In this document: one piece after another, positions 1 to 8,707 of the stretch | Position numbering within the stretch: the stretch's first letter is position 1 | Layout: every line of letters begins with the position of its first letter | Assembly (NCBI GenBank): GCA_018242765.1 | Contig: JAFEBH010000008.1 | Location: 1-64,000 of the forward strand | Reading direction: 5' to 3' | Length of the DNA stretch: 64,000 nt | Source of the DNA: Nitrospira sp. | GTDB lineage: Bacteria; Nitrospirota; Nitrospiria; Nitrospirales; Nitrospiraceae | The notes under the pieces: generated by a model | The model's database searches: none | Told to the model about the DNA's origin: nothing | The model's input: the letters and a program-made list of their open reading frames with translations, nothing else | Position numbers and translations under genes: made by a program

Positions 1-121
1 CTTGTCGAGTGGCACGTTGCCCCATAGGGTCGGTAGGACGCGCTCGACGTGACGATACTGAGCCTCGGTGAGTTCTCTGTGCGCTGCATCGCATAAACAG
101 GGTTAGTCGTGTTAACAGGCC
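1..121 (-). mobile_element. End of an IS5-like insertion sequence (transposase N-terminus, cut by window edge)
   Basis: Read on the minus strand, the first 84 bases give AHRELTEAQYRHVERVLP followed by TLWGNVPLDK, which resembles the N-terminus of IS5-family transposases. No start codon is in frame: a TAA lies a few codons upstream and the expected ATG before HRELT reads GCG, so this copy may be dead or the start unusual. The bases TTAACAGGCC just outside look like an IS terminal repeat, and CTAG at 122-125 fits the YTAR target site used by IS5 elements. The rest lies outside the window, so family assignment is tentative. Confidence 0.5.
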
Positions 122-156
122 CTAGCTATTCTTGAGCATGGCAACATGAGAGCGCA

Positions 157-479
157 TTAGGCGGCGCGGCGTTTCTTGCCGCGTCCGGTTGAGCGTGTCA
201 TGAGACGCGATGGCTTGTCGGTAAGACGACCCGCCACAAACTTGTGTAAAACGCTGGCGATCAGCGTTTGAAGGGGATGCCCTCTTTTGTGGCACGCGCC
301 TGGATCTCCGAAAGTTCTGGTGTGGACAATCTGATATTGACCCGCTTGTTTTTGCGGAGGGTTGCTCGAGCATACTCGCGATACCGGCGCAATGCAGCTT
401 CAGAAGTTACTGTTGATTTCAACTTACCAGATTTGAAAGCCGTTAGAGGCCTCTTCTCTTGACGATCAAAAGCTTTCAT
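157..479 (-). pseudogene. Frameshifted antitoxin-like gene (paralogue of the one at 2362-2685)
   Basis: The first 71 codons match the intact antitoxin at 2362-2685 almost residue for residue (shared KLKSTVTSEA, LRRYREYARATL, KNKRVNIRLSTP). The reading frame then breaks at GIPFKR and stops. Comparing DNA, the intact copy has CCCTATCAAACG where this copy has CCCTTCAAACG, a one-base deletion near 271. Restoring the base continues the frame through QTLIASVLHKFVAGRL to GRGKKRRAA and a TAA at 157-159, the same C-terminus as the intact copy. There is no toxin gene upstream, unlike the second locus. It is an orphan, broken copy next to an IS end. A very short truncated protein could still be made. 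Confidence 0.8.
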
Positions 480-596
480 AGTTTCCCGTATGCCACACTC
501 TCACTTGGTTTTTTGACGGACCAGGTAACGGAGACTGCCCCCCTTCAATCATCCATAAGATCGCACTTTGAACCATATTGCCCGTTTAGACAGGCA

Positions 597-1976
597 TCAA
601 TCGTTACCGAGGATTTGCTTTAGATGCTTCCTTAAGCCAGTTTCTAGCTTAAGTTTGCCACCAATGCTGTCGTCATAAAAAAGCACACGAAACGCCGATA
701 GGTCAAACGGCAAAGGTGCCTCAGGTCCTCGACGTTGAGCAAGGAGGATAATTGGCTTCCCCAATGCCAAAGCGTATCCAACCTCGAAATATACATTTGG
801 ATTCGTCGGTGAAATATCTGCGATAACAACCTGTGACTTTGCAATACGGTCGACTACATCCTTAATAATGATGCCAGGTCCATAGATCTCATCAGCGCGA
901 ACAGCATCTATCCTGGATTCTTCGCAAAGCTTCTTAATCACATCGGAATAGACTTCGTTATACGGTGACGAGAACTGCATGACGATAAAAGCGGTCGGTC
1001 GCTCAATACTGACTGAGAAATTGGAAACTACTACCTCAACTTCGCTCACCGCAAATACCCCAATCTGACGAGGCTGAGTTGGTGCAGCTGACAAACCCGT
1101 ACTGGCAATCTCAACCCCATTAACCTCCAACACCAAATTTGATCCGTGCAGGCGAACGGTGAGTTCATACGTTGTGCCTGCACGCAGATTCGCTCGATCA
1201 CCTATAAGTTCATAATTTTTCCAAGAACCGCCAGTCTGAGGTGTTTGAGCCGGCAACCATTCTCTGATACTGAACATCGCACCACTTCCTCCAAGTCCGG
1301 CAGTTACCAGGCCCTTAGATCTCAGGTCATAAGCAACTACGAGCTCACATACGGAGTTCGGGGTGATCTCGGAAAATTTCGCAGCTGCAGTCAAAGTTCC
1401 GCTCACCAGTTTTCGATTGCACAGAGCGATTCCGACCGCCGCAACGAATTGCACCACATCAGGCTGAGCCGGATCACCTGTGCCTGGGAACCTTCGTCCT
1501 TTGAAGACTAGGGCATTGCTTGTCGATTCGAACTCACCCATGACAGGCATCCAGCGGAAACTTTCCTGATCATGAGAAAGTTTCGGTTGATTGAACCTGT
1601 CTTCCATAGCCTGTACAGACTTAGTAACCTGTGGTTTGGTTTCATTAATTACAGGTTCGCGTCTAGCTGAGAAAGACCCGAATGTCTGGCTTTCCATTTC
1701 CCAGATTCCAGCAAGAGAACCATCTGGCTGGAGTGCAGCGCGTGCCACTCCATTACTAGATGTAGTTCCAGGAGCAGTGATTCCTGCTATCAGCCTAAAC
1801 GTAGCGACCCCATTGCCCGCTGTGCCATTAACTTTATATGTTGCAGTTCCTAGCGTAGCCTCAGTCAGTGACAAGTCACCATTCAATTTGCCTTCAATCT
1901 GTTCAAGAACAAGTGTAAAACTGGCGATATTTGTACCAGCAATCGAACCAATCCAATGTCCCGTAAAGTCCGTCAT
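597..1976 (-). CDS. Three-domain protein: beta-rich domain, LamG-like domain, TIR/deoxyribosyltransferase-like domain
   Basis: This 459-residue protein has no signal peptide. Residues 1-105 are a small beta-rich domain (starts MTDFTGHWIGSIAG). Residues about 150-325 look like a concanavalin A/LamG-type jelly roll (TYELTVRLHGSNLVLEVNG). Residues about 330-459 form a Rossmann-like domain with AFIVMQFSSPYNEVY, then VVIADISPTNPNVYFEVGYA and LGKPIILL. That C-terminal pattern is shared by nucleoside 2-deoxyribosyltransferase-like and TIR-like domains, where the Glu in the FEVGYA stretch is the usual catalytic residue. Proteins of this type are often NAD or nucleotide hydrolases in defence or signalling; that role is inference here. 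The gene stands alone between two toxin-antitoxin-type loci. The ATG at 1976 has no clear ribosome binding site. Confidence 0.7.
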   Translation of the reverse strand: MTDFTGHWIGSIAGTNIASFTLVLEQIEGKLNGDLSLTEATLGTATYKVNGTAGNGVATFRLIAGITAPGTTSSNGVARAALQPDGSLAGIWEMESQTFGSFSARREPVINETKPQVTKSVQAMEDRFNQPKLSHDQESFRWMPVMGEFESTSNALVFKGRRFPGTGDPAQPDVVQFVAAVGIALCNRKLVSGTLTAAAKFSEITPNSVCELVVAYDLRSKGLVTAGLGGSGAMFSIREWLPAQTPQTGGSWKNYELIGDRANLRAGTTYELTVRLHGSNLVLEVNGVEIASTGLSAAPTQPRQIGVFAVSEVEVVVSNFSVSIERPTAFIVMQFSSPYNEVYSDVIKKLCEESRIDAVRADEIYGPGIIIKDVVDRIAKSQVVIADISPTNPNVYFEVGYALALGKPIILLAQRRGPEAPLPFDLSAFRVLFYDDSIGGKLKLETGLRKHLKQILGND

Positions 1977-2361
1977 TTTGCTTTACTATTTAGCATCTGG
2001 CTTCAAGACCTCGAAGCATCCATAAATCACCGTATTTACCTAATCGAATGAGTGAGTCTACTGCAAAGCCTTTGAGGTATCCAGCACCTAGCCAACCAAC
2101 AAGTTTGTGGGCCCATGATTCTAGGTGCGATAGTGTGACTCGTGTATCAACGTGGCAATGCAATATTCTGGATATCCAGGCCGCCATGGGGTCAGATGCA
2201 GGCTATTCATCGCTAGGGCTTCCCCCACAGTGGAGAAATCAGGGTCAGATCTTGTTTCTTGTGTCAACCAATTGCCTTGAGGTTACGATTCCCTTGATTG
2301 CCATGCCTCGAACCATGAACTGGTCTCCCTTTTTTGTGTAGCACGGGAGCACAAGACCGTA
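1977..2361. other. Intergenic stretch with a possible REP/transposase-flank relic
   Basis: No convincing gene. The segment around 2241-2267 (AGGGTCAGATCTTGTTTCTT, then GTGTCAA) resembles the flanking repeat seen beside IS200-like (Y1) transposase genes in many bacteria; no such transposase is present. A 65-codon minus-strand frame (1990-2187) exists but has no ribosome binding site or recognised relatives. Confidence 0.3.
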
Positions 2362-2685
2362 TTATGCGGCGCGGCGTTTCTTGCCACGTCCGCTTGAGCG
2401 TGCATTCAGCCGTGATGACTTTTCGATGAAGCGGCCCGTCACAAACTTATGCAAGACGCTGGCAATCAGCGTTTGATAGGGAATGCCTTCTTCTGCCGCA
2501 CGCGCCTGAATTTCAGAAAGGTCGGGGGTGGACAATCTGATGTTGACCCGCTTGTTTTTGCTGAGGGTCGCACGCGCGTACTCACGATACCGGCGCAACG
2601 AGGCTTCGGAAGTCACCGTTGATTTCAATTTGCCAGCTTCGAAAGCCGACAGAATCTGCTTCTCTTCACGATCAAGAGCTTTCAT
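2362..2685 (-). CDS. Antitoxin of a toxin-antitoxin pair (CopG/BrnA-like)
   Basis: This 107-residue basic protein has the ribbon-helix-helix-like stretch KNKRVNIRLSTPDLSEIQ near residues 45-62, followed by helices and a lysine/arginine-rich tail ending GRGKKRRAA. Such proteins bind their own operator as dimers and neutralise the partner toxin. It overlaps the upstream toxin gene by 4 bp (ATGA at 2682-2685), so the order is toxin then antitoxin and translation is probably coupled. A nearly identical but frameshifted copy lies at 157-479. Family naming is from the overall pattern; BrnA is the best-known match in this gene order. Confidence 0.7.
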   Translation of the reverse strand: MKALDREEKQILSAFEAGKLKSTVTSEASLRRYREYARATLSKNKRVNIRLSTPDLSEIQARAAEEGIPYQTLIASVLHKFVTGRFIEKSSRLNARSSGRGKKRRAA

Positions 2686-2963
2686 GGCTTTCCTCTCAGT
2701 CCATACTCTCGCATTGCCTTTCGACTCGGAATAATCGTTTTCAGAAACACGTACTCCGCTTCTTCGACATGCGGCACGAGGTACACATAGAAACCCATGG
2801 CTACGATAAAGACACCTTGTTTTGGATACCGAGCGGCATTGGGGTGCTCCACACTGTCCAATAATCCGCCGGTCTCAATGGCTAGCACGACATCCTCGAA
2901 GGAAACGCCCCGACCTGCTTTCAGTTGCTCGTTCTTTCGAGGATCCCATCGGAACGTTTTCAC
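2682..2963 (-). CDS. BrnT-like toxin
   Basis: A 93-residue protein beginning MKTFRWDPRKNEQL and containing GVSFEDVVLAIE, then VFIVAMGFYVYLVPHV and a basic C-terminus (IIPSRKAMREYG). This matches the layout of BrnT-type toxins: an FxWDPxK start, a GVSFED motif, a beta-sheet core and a C-terminal arginine/lysine segment; BrnT is an RNase of the RelE fold. The start is GTG with no obvious ribosome binding site. The stop overlaps the antitoxin start by 4 bp. The second half is divergent from classical BrnT, so a DUF4258-like relative is also possible. Confidence 0.65.
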   Translation of the reverse strand: MKTFRWDPRKNEQLKAGRGVSFEDVVLAIETGGLLDSVEHPNAARYPKQGVFIVAMGFYVYLVPHVEEAEYVFLKTIIPSRKAMREYGLRGKP

Positions 2964-3460
2964 TGCGAAAGTATAGGCAAGTCAGTGCCGTTTGTCATCA
3001 CGCGGCATCATGGAGAACTAACCAGGCTGCCCCTCCTTTCGATGCGGGTGCTATCCCCGTATGGCGTGGGGTCCTCGCTTCCCCGAATTCTTCTCTAACT
3101 TAACCTAACCTCCCAACCCTTACCTTTTCTCACGACTTTCTCACTATTACACTCCATATCTACCGGCGCTCCCGCCGCTCAATCACCAGTCCAACAGGCA
3201 CGGGTACAAAGACTGAGACGGAGATGGTTGAGGGAAGGACCTGACACGAGTTGCGGGTTTCTGGATTTGTTGAGGACTAAGTTGTTCGTTTAACCAAGGA
3301 AGGAGGATTCCTGAGCACCATGCTTCGCTTCCTGCAAAAAGCTCCAACGGCCTGACAGTTCTGGGCTCAGCGCAAACCCCGTGCGTCATGATGCAATCAT
3401 CCGCCGCTCTGCACGCAGGCCTTGCAAACCGTCGTCCTGCTTGGCGCAGGTTGCTGATCG
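2964..3460. other. Gene-free stretch
   Basis: Nothing recognisable. It probably holds the promoter of the toxin-antitoxin pair at its left end and the 3' untranslated part of msrA at its right end. An AAGGAGG at about 3298 precedes only a 12-codon frame with poor spacing, so I do not call a gene. Confidence 0.3.
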
Positions 3461-4081
3461 CTACGGCTTCCCCCACAGAGCTTCCAACCGGTTGGCTCGT
3501 CCGCATCCATATTTGTAGTACTTATATCGGAGCGGATTCTTCTTGTAGTAATCCTGGTGATAGTCTTCAGCGGGATAGAAGGTCGATGCAGAGGTCAGCT
3601 GCGTCGCGATTGGTACCGGAAATTTCTTGGCCTGCTCAAGTGCAGCTTTGGATTCTTCCGCTAGTCGCTTTTCGTCCTCGGTGGAATAGAAGATGGCGGA
3701 TCGGTACTGGGTTCCATGATCGCAAAACTGCGCGTTGGGTGTCAGCGGATCCACATTGTGCCAAAAGGCATCGAGGAGCTTTTGATACATGACTCTTGTG
3801 GGGTCATAGGTGACTTCCACCGACTCCGCATGGCCTGTGCGTCCGGCGGACACTTCCTCATAGGTCGGGTTGACCATGGTGCCACCCATATACCCGGAGA
3901 CCACGCTGACCACCCCTTCCACCTTTTCAAACGCTTCCTCCATACACCAGAAACATCCACCGGCAAAATACGCCTTGGCGCTTGAGGATGCACCTGACGT
4001 TTCGACAAGTGGGACGGTTGCCAGAATTGTCCATACCATGAGACCGATTGCCAGAGCCAGGAACCGCCGTTGAGTTATCAT
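3461..4081 (-). CDS. msrA: Exported peptide methionine (S)-S-oxide reductase
   Basis: This enzyme reduces methionine S-sulfoxide in proteins back to methionine using a cysteine nucleophile. The GCFWC motif (Cys43, Cys46 in this numbering) is the active site, and GHAESVEVTYDP, FCDHGTQYRSAIFY and EDYHQDYY are family hallmarks; a C-terminal Cys near 193 (YGCGR) could be the resolving residue. The N-terminus is hydrophobic (FLALAIGLMVWTILATVP) and looks like a signal peptide or anchor, so the enzyme likely repairs envelope proteins. I chose ATG 4081 because AAGGAGG lies at ideal spacing; an upstream ATG seven codons earlier overlaps that site. It appears to be a single-gene unit. Confidence 0.93.
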   Translation of the reverse strand: MITQRRFLALAIGLMVWTILATVPLVETSGASSSAKAYFAGGCFWCMEEAFEKVEGVVSVVSGYMGGTMVNPTYEEVSAGRTGHAESVEVTYDPTRVMYQKLLDAFWHNVDPLTPNAQFCDHGTQYRSAIFYSTEDEKRLAEESKAALEQAKKFPVPIATQLTSASTFYPAEDYHQDYYKKNPLRYKYYKYGCGRANRLEALWGKP

Positions 4082-4213
4082 GTTGATATCCTCCTTCCTC
4101 ATCGTCGTTGCAGAGGCTCCATTCTTACATCATCCGACGATGTACTTTGTGAGATCGCTGTCGCACCACCTGTTTCGCGAAAGAGCTAAAGTACGCATTC
4201 ACCGGTTACCCTG

Positions 4214-4756
4214 CTAGACCGGCGAGTATCCGTATGTTTTCTGTTCCGTACGGTGCCCTCGTCGTTGCCGCTTATCCATCAGCTTCATGATGAGTTCGAT
4301 TGCTTCCTCGGGTGTCGCTGCAGCATTGACTAAGCGCTTGTCGAGTTTTCTGAAGAAAGCCACGTCCGCCTCCGAGGCAGCGACCAGAATGACGGGCTTC
4401 CCGGCCTTGACGGCCAATGCCACTTCCGAGACCGTGCCCGACCCGCTCAATCCACACACCACCACGACATGGCTGCTCAATACGTTGATGTTGTTCCGAC
4501 CGCTCCCCATTTCGGTGATGATGGACACATCGACATGGCGAGACACTTTATCCTTCGCCGTCGGCAAGACACCGATGGTCAGGCTACCCCCAACCCGTTT
4601 GGCGCCTTCACAGGCGGCATCCATGACGCCCACGTCTTTTCCTCCCGTCAGCACTACCCAGCCACGCCTGGCGATAAATTCGCCAAGGATTCGCGCATTG
4701 TCGAGATCCTTCTTCGGTGCCTTGGCTGGTCCCATCACTCCAACGACAAATCGCAT
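4214..4756 (-). CDS. SLOG-fold protein of the TIGR00725 (LOG-like) family
   Basis: The 180-residue sequence is a Rossmann-like nucleotide-binding domain: VVGVMGPAKAP at the N-terminus, then VLTGGKDVGVMDAACEGAK (the glycine-rich GG..G.M loop), later SSHVVVVCGLSGSGTVSEVA and KAGKPVILV. These motifs define the SLOG/LOG-like family that includes cytokinin-activating phosphoribohydrolases and DprA-like proteins. The exact substrate is unknown for this subgroup. ATG 4756 is preferred over a GTG four codons upstream because GGAGG lies 5 bases before it. The upstream TPR gene ends 30 bp away, so the two may be co-transcribed. Confidence 0.8.
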   Translation of the reverse strand: MRFVVGVMGPAKAPKKDLDNARILGEFIARRGWVVLTGGKDVGVMDAACEGAKRVGGSLTIGVLPTAKDKVSRHVDVSIITEMGSGRNNINVLSSHVVVVCGLSGSGTVSEVALAVKAGKPVILVAASEADVAFFRKLDKRLVNAAATPEEAIELIMKLMDKRQRRGHRTEQKTYGYSPV

Positions 4757-4786
4757 TCCTGCCTCCACATCGTCACATCAACACTC

Positions 4787-6424
4787 TCAAAATCGAGACG
4801 CGACCAGATGCACGTCTGCATGGACCCATGCCCGCTTCCATTGCTCCTCAACCTCGTTCGCGTCACGGTCTTTCCGTTGAGCGCGAAGGCTCTGCATCAA
4901 CCCGTACTGCGCCCATCCGTTGTGTGGATTCTTGATCAGATCGGCTCGGTAGACTGATTCGGCTTCGTGAGCTCGTCCCGCCTTCTGCAAGACGACTCCT
5001 AGATAGTGGCGCACTGGAATGGGCCAGAACGGTGGTTCCGTGTAGGGCAGTGCGTCTTCCAGTTTGATGGCCTCTCGAAGGGCTGTGATTGCCTCGTCAT
5101 AGTGCTTGTGATGCGTGGCAATCTCCCCGGCAAGCAGTCGCTCGGCAATCTGAATGAGTGCCCGTTCCGTTTGTTCTTCGGCTGTCCTGTTTCGGACAAA
5201 TCGTTTTGCCAGCGTCGCCAATGCGGCATGCTCTCCTTCAGCTCCAGGCACCCGGCCGGATGCAATCAATGCCATGCCTCGTCCCAATCGCCAGATCGCC
5301 TGTTTCAGTCGAAGGGTGTTCGGTGGAGGCAGTTCCTTCAGCAGCGCGTCCCACTGTCCAAAGCGGATCATCGACCACAGCGGCACAGGCAGGTACAATT
5401 CCTTCGATGGATCGTGCCGTACCTGCGTTTCCGTCATCGTCACCGTTAATTGTCGGGCGACCTTCATGGCTTCAGCGCTTCGTCCCTCCATCACTAAAGA
5501 AGCCCAGAGAAAATGGAGGTTGTGCCGGTAATACCCCTCAGCATCGTCGCCGGCAGAGGGTCTCCCTGCCAAATAGCGCCTGTCGATTTCGGCAGCCTGT
5601 GCATTATGTTCTGCGGCTTCATGATAGCGACCGAGTCGCATATGGATATGCGCCGGCATATGGACGAGATGTGCAGCTCCAGGCACCAACCCAGGTAACC
5701 GCTCCGCACAAGCCAAGGCTCGCTCTGGAGTCGGTGATGCTTCCATGGCATGGATGTAGTAGTGGCAGGCCCCAGGATGATTCGGCTCTCGTGCAAGAAC
5801 CGCCTCCAACGTTGAGACAATTTCCTCTGTCCCGAACTTCGGCTTTCCATTGACGGTCCAGAGATCCCAGGGGTGAAGGTCCATGAGGGCTTCTGCAAAT
5901 AAGACTCCGGCATCGAGATCGTCAGGGGATTGTTTCCAGACGACTCGCATCGCATCCGCATAGGCTTTATCCATGACCGGTCTGGTGGATCCCTTCAGAC
6001 TGTAGCGCTTGCCGATTGCATAGATATAGGCTTGTTCGGCTCGGGTCACTTGCGCACTGTAGGACCGGGCCTTCTGCAGGGCCTCCCAGGCCCGGCGCTC
6101 ATCGGCCTTGTCCATAGCCGCATTAAGGTTGGGCCCGAGCGCCAGTGCGATGCCCCAATAGGCCATTGCAGCGGAAGGATCCAGTCTGGCTGCTTCCTCA
6201 AACGCGCGGATCGCCTCCTCATGATTAAAGGCGTACACAAACCGCAACCCTTGGTCAAAATATCGTTGGGCTTCCTTGGAACGGATGGTGATCGGATGAT
6301 GCAAGGTCCCGAGATTGTCGAAGAGGGGAACTCGACTCACAACGCGCTCAGCCGCCTCAGCTGAACTCAGGACCAACAGACTGAGACAGAACACAGCCCA
6401 CAAGCAGACTTGAACGGTAATCAT
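4787..6424 (-). CDS. Exported tetratricopeptide-repeat protein
   Basis: A 545-residue protein with a clean signal peptide (MITVQVCLWAVFCLSLLVLS then SAEAAE). TPR-like helix pairs follow: AQRYFDQGLRFVYAFNHEEA and AIRAFEEAARLDPSAAMAYW near the start, more in the middle (HPGACHYYIHAMEASP) and at the end (AGRAHEAESVYRADLIKNP). Proteins of this shape bind partner proteins in the periplasm; no catalytic motif is visible and the partner is unknown. The ATG at 6424 is chosen because it places the signal peptide exactly at the N-terminus; a GTG ten codons upstream is an alternative. Confidence 0.8.
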   Translation of the reverse strand: MITVQVCLWAVFCLSLLVLSSAEAAERVVSRVPLFDNLGTLHHPITIRSKEAQRYFDQGLRFVYAFNHEEAIRAFEEAARLDPSAAMAYWGIALALGPNLNAAMDKADERRAWEALQKARSYSAQVTRAEQAYIYAIGKRYSLKGSTRPVMDKAYADAMRVVWKQSPDDLDAGVLFAEALMDLHPWDLWTVNGKPKFGTEEIVSTLEAVLAREPNHPGACHYYIHAMEASPTPERALACAERLPGLVPGAAHLVHMPAHIHMRLGRYHEAAEHNAQAAEIDRRYLAGRPSAGDDAEGYYRHNLHFLWASLVMEGRSAEAMKVARQLTVTMTETQVRHDPSKELYLPVPLWSMIRFGQWDALLKELPPPNTLRLKQAIWRLGRGMALIASGRVPGAEGEHAALATLAKRFVRNRTAEEQTERALIQIAERLLAGEIATHHKHYDEAITALREAIKLEDALPYTEPPFWPIPVRHYLGVVLQKAGRAHEAESVYRADLIKNPHNGWAQYGLMQSLRAQRKDRDANEVEEQWKRAWVHADVHLVASRF

Positions 6425-6573
6425 TGAAAGATTCTTAGCAGACGAGGTAGGCACCTGACTAGAGGATGAGGAGACCTTAAGACGTCACCTCTCCCTCACA
6501 GAGAACTGAGGTCGTATTCGTTTCAGAAAAATGGCGTAAGGAAACCGGACAGGTAACCCGTTAAAGCTTAGCG

Positions 6574-7242
6574 CTATACGTTAAGCGACGGGCCTTCAGT
6601 TTCCTGATGGGGAAAGGGGTGTTCATTTCCCTGAGGATGATTCTGCACTTCAGTGGCAGACGGCTTCTTTCGGCCAACACGGTTTCGCTTCACCGTTGCA
6701 GCCGCTGTCCCATTCGATGTGGTTGAAAACTCTCCGGTTTCAAGTTCTTTCCCGAGATGAACAAGAACCTGCTGTTGAGCGCTCACCAGTGAGGTCAGCT
6801 CTTGAATGTGCGACGTCAGCCGAGCAATTTCATCCTGTTGTCCAACCAAGCAGGCTCGAAGGTCTGCAACTTCTGCTGACTGAACAGGAGTGGCATTTTT
6901 GAGAATGGTGACGTTTGGTGCCAACGAAGTGGCTGCCACCTGGGTGTGTTCTTCGACCACGTTCATCCGTCCCACCCCATAACCACCAAAACCTTCACGC
7001 CTGTCCATCCGTTCCTTCGTATGATCCGGAAGCGCAAGCGGCTTTCTGACTCGAGCAGAGGTCTCCCCCACATAGCGCGTTACATGTGCAAAGAAATTAC
7101 GGACTTTCTGGGCACAGAGAGCCCCCGCCTGCAGCAAAACCTGGCCGTATGCTGGGGGAACGGGCCGAGCCTCATCGATCTGCTTTTGTGACGGGATACG
7201 ATTGATCAGGTTGATTGGTTCTTTATTGAATCGCGGGGGCAT
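6574..7242 (-). CDS. Unrecognised coiled-coil protein
   Basis: This 222-residue protein is not recognised. The first 75 residues contain helical segments (YGQVLLQAGALCAQKVRNFF), the middle (about 120-165) is a likely coiled coil (QDEIARLTSHIQELTSLVSA), and the tail is polar and basic (VKRNRVGRKKPS). No signal peptide or membrane segment is seen. The ATG is preceded by AAGGGA at good spacing, supporting a real gene. The neighbouring TPR and tldD/pmbA genes point the same way but the gaps of about 120-150 bp suggest separate units. Superficial likeness to phasin-type granule proteins is too weak to name it. Confidence 0.6.
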   Translation of the reverse strand: MPPRFNKEPINLINRIPSQKQIDEARPVPPAYGQVLLQAGALCAQKVRNFFAHVTRYVGETSARVRKPLALPDHTKERMDRREGFGGYGVGRMNVVEEHTQVAATSLAPNVTILKNATPVQSAEVADLRACLVGQQDEIARLTSHIQELTSLVSAQQQVLVHLGKELETGEFSTTSNGTAAATVKRNRVGRKKPSATEVQNHPQGNEHPFPHQETEGPSLNV

Positions 7243-7363
7243 GGAGCGGATCCCTTCATTTGGACCTAGTCACTTACAATTAATGTACCTACTCCTCACG
7301 GCGTCAAGAGTCAACCTTTTTATTCGGCAGCGGCATAAACATATTCGTATTCATTACTGTTTT

Positions 7364-8707
7364 TTAAAACTTGGTCACACTAGAAAAATGAAACCGCGGC
7401 AAAACCATGGCAGGGACGAGCATCTTTCCAATCTCTGCATTCACCGCTTCCATCGGATGCGTCCAGGCCTCAATCCGCTGAAATACCGCAAGCGGGCTGT
7501 CATGAAAGCGGAAATTCTTCACGGCGGACACGATCTCCCCCTTCTCCACCAGGAATGTGCCATCGCGTGTCATACCAGTGAGTAATAAGTTTCGAGCATT
7601 GACGGGCCGGATATACCAAAAATTCGTGACCAGAATCGCCCGTTCCGTGTTCTTCACAAGGTCCTGAATCGAGGCAACAGGAAGTCCCTCTACAGACAAG
7701 GCTGGGGCGTCCAGTGTGGGGATGGGGTCCACTCCATCAGCGTTAGCCGTAAACCGGTCATAGGCTAGCTGCCGTAGAGTTCCGTGATCGATCCACACCG
7801 ATGCACCGCTTGCGAGCCCCTCGGCGGTAAATCCCTCTCCCAATAGGTCGGGATGATCCGGCATATTCCGGAGGCGAATCCGTTCGTCCACGACGAGACC
7901 ACCCAGTTTCCCTGCAAAGGGACTGGTCCCCTTTGCATAGGATTTGGCATCGAGTGCCCAGATCAGCCAAGCCCAAAGTCCAGCTGCAGCAGCCGGCTCA
8001 AGAATGACGGGATAGTCCCCAGCAGACAGTTCCTGCACGTCACGGCCAGACTTGGCTTTTCTAATGGCGGCTAACGTCCGCTCTTGGACCCTGAGGTGAT
8101 CGATCGACCGATGCGCAGCTGCACTCCAGCCTGTTGCGTCTCCGGCTTGTACAGTCAGACTAAATCGTGCCTCTCCCCGATGCTCATAGCCGAAGAGCCC
8201 ATTGTCAGCAGCAATTCCAACCGCCGTCATCGATGACGACACGATCCCCGCCGCCATAAGATTCTCCATTCGGCACTGGCCGATCGCTTCATTGGCATAC
8301 TCCAGACGTCGAGATGGTCCCGCTGCCACCGTCTCTGATCTTGCAGTGTCTCGCACCGGAAACTCAGACGGTGGAGGAGGAGGGAGATACTCAGGGTCGA
8401 CCGGAGAGACTCTGGCAATCCGCTCGGCACGCGCTAAGGTGTCCTGGATCGCTCCGGCCGTAAAATCCGTCGTACTGGCCGTTCCATGCCGCCCATCGCA
8501 TGCAACGCTAACGGATAGTATCCCCTGCCTCGTGTCCACATTTTGTACAACCTGATTGTTGGCGAACCGGGTCGTTCCGGCATGATGGTCATGAAGGCTG
8601 ACCATCGTCTGATCGGCGGACGAACGTGTGAAGACCAGATTGCTGAGAAAACGAAACTCATCGCGACTCGTCATGTGTGGCCACGACTTCCCACTCACGC
8701 TGGTCAT
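7364..8707 (-). CDS. pmbA: TldE/PmbA subunit of the TldD-TldE protease
   Basis: This 447-residue protein is the non-metal-binding partner of TldD. It lacks the HExxxH site and carries PmbA-type features: an N-terminal domain (MVSLHDHHAGTTRFANNQVV) and C-terminal stretches (VEGLPVASIQDLVKNTERAI, NLLLTGMTRDGTFLVEKGEI). The TldD/TldE complex trims peptides, for example in maturation of modified peptides and degradation of antitoxins. The start ATG overlaps the tldD stop by 4 bp with GGAGAGGG upstream, so the two are translationally coupled. Confidence 0.92.
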   Translation of the reverse strand: MTSVSGKSWPHMTSRDEFRFLSNLVFTRSSADQTMVSLHDHHAGTTRFANNQVVQNVDTRQGILSVSVACDGRHGTASTTDFTAGAIQDTLARAERIARVSPVDPEYLPPPPPSEFPVRDTARSETVAAGPSRRLEYANEAIGQCRMENLMAAGIVSSSMTAVGIAADNGLFGYEHRGEARFSLTVQAGDATGWSAAAHRSIDHLRVQERTLAAIRKAKSGRDVQELSAGDYPVILEPAAAAGLWAWLIWALDAKSYAKGTSPFAGKLGGLVVDERIRLRNMPDHPDLLGEGFTAEGLASGASVWIDHGTLRQLAYDRFTANADGVDPIPTLDAPALSVEGLPVASIQDLVKNTERAILVTNFWYIRPVNARNLLLTGMTRDGTFLVEKGEIVSAVKNFRFHDSPLAVFQRIEAWTHPMEAVNAEIGKMLVPAMVLPRFHFSSVTKF

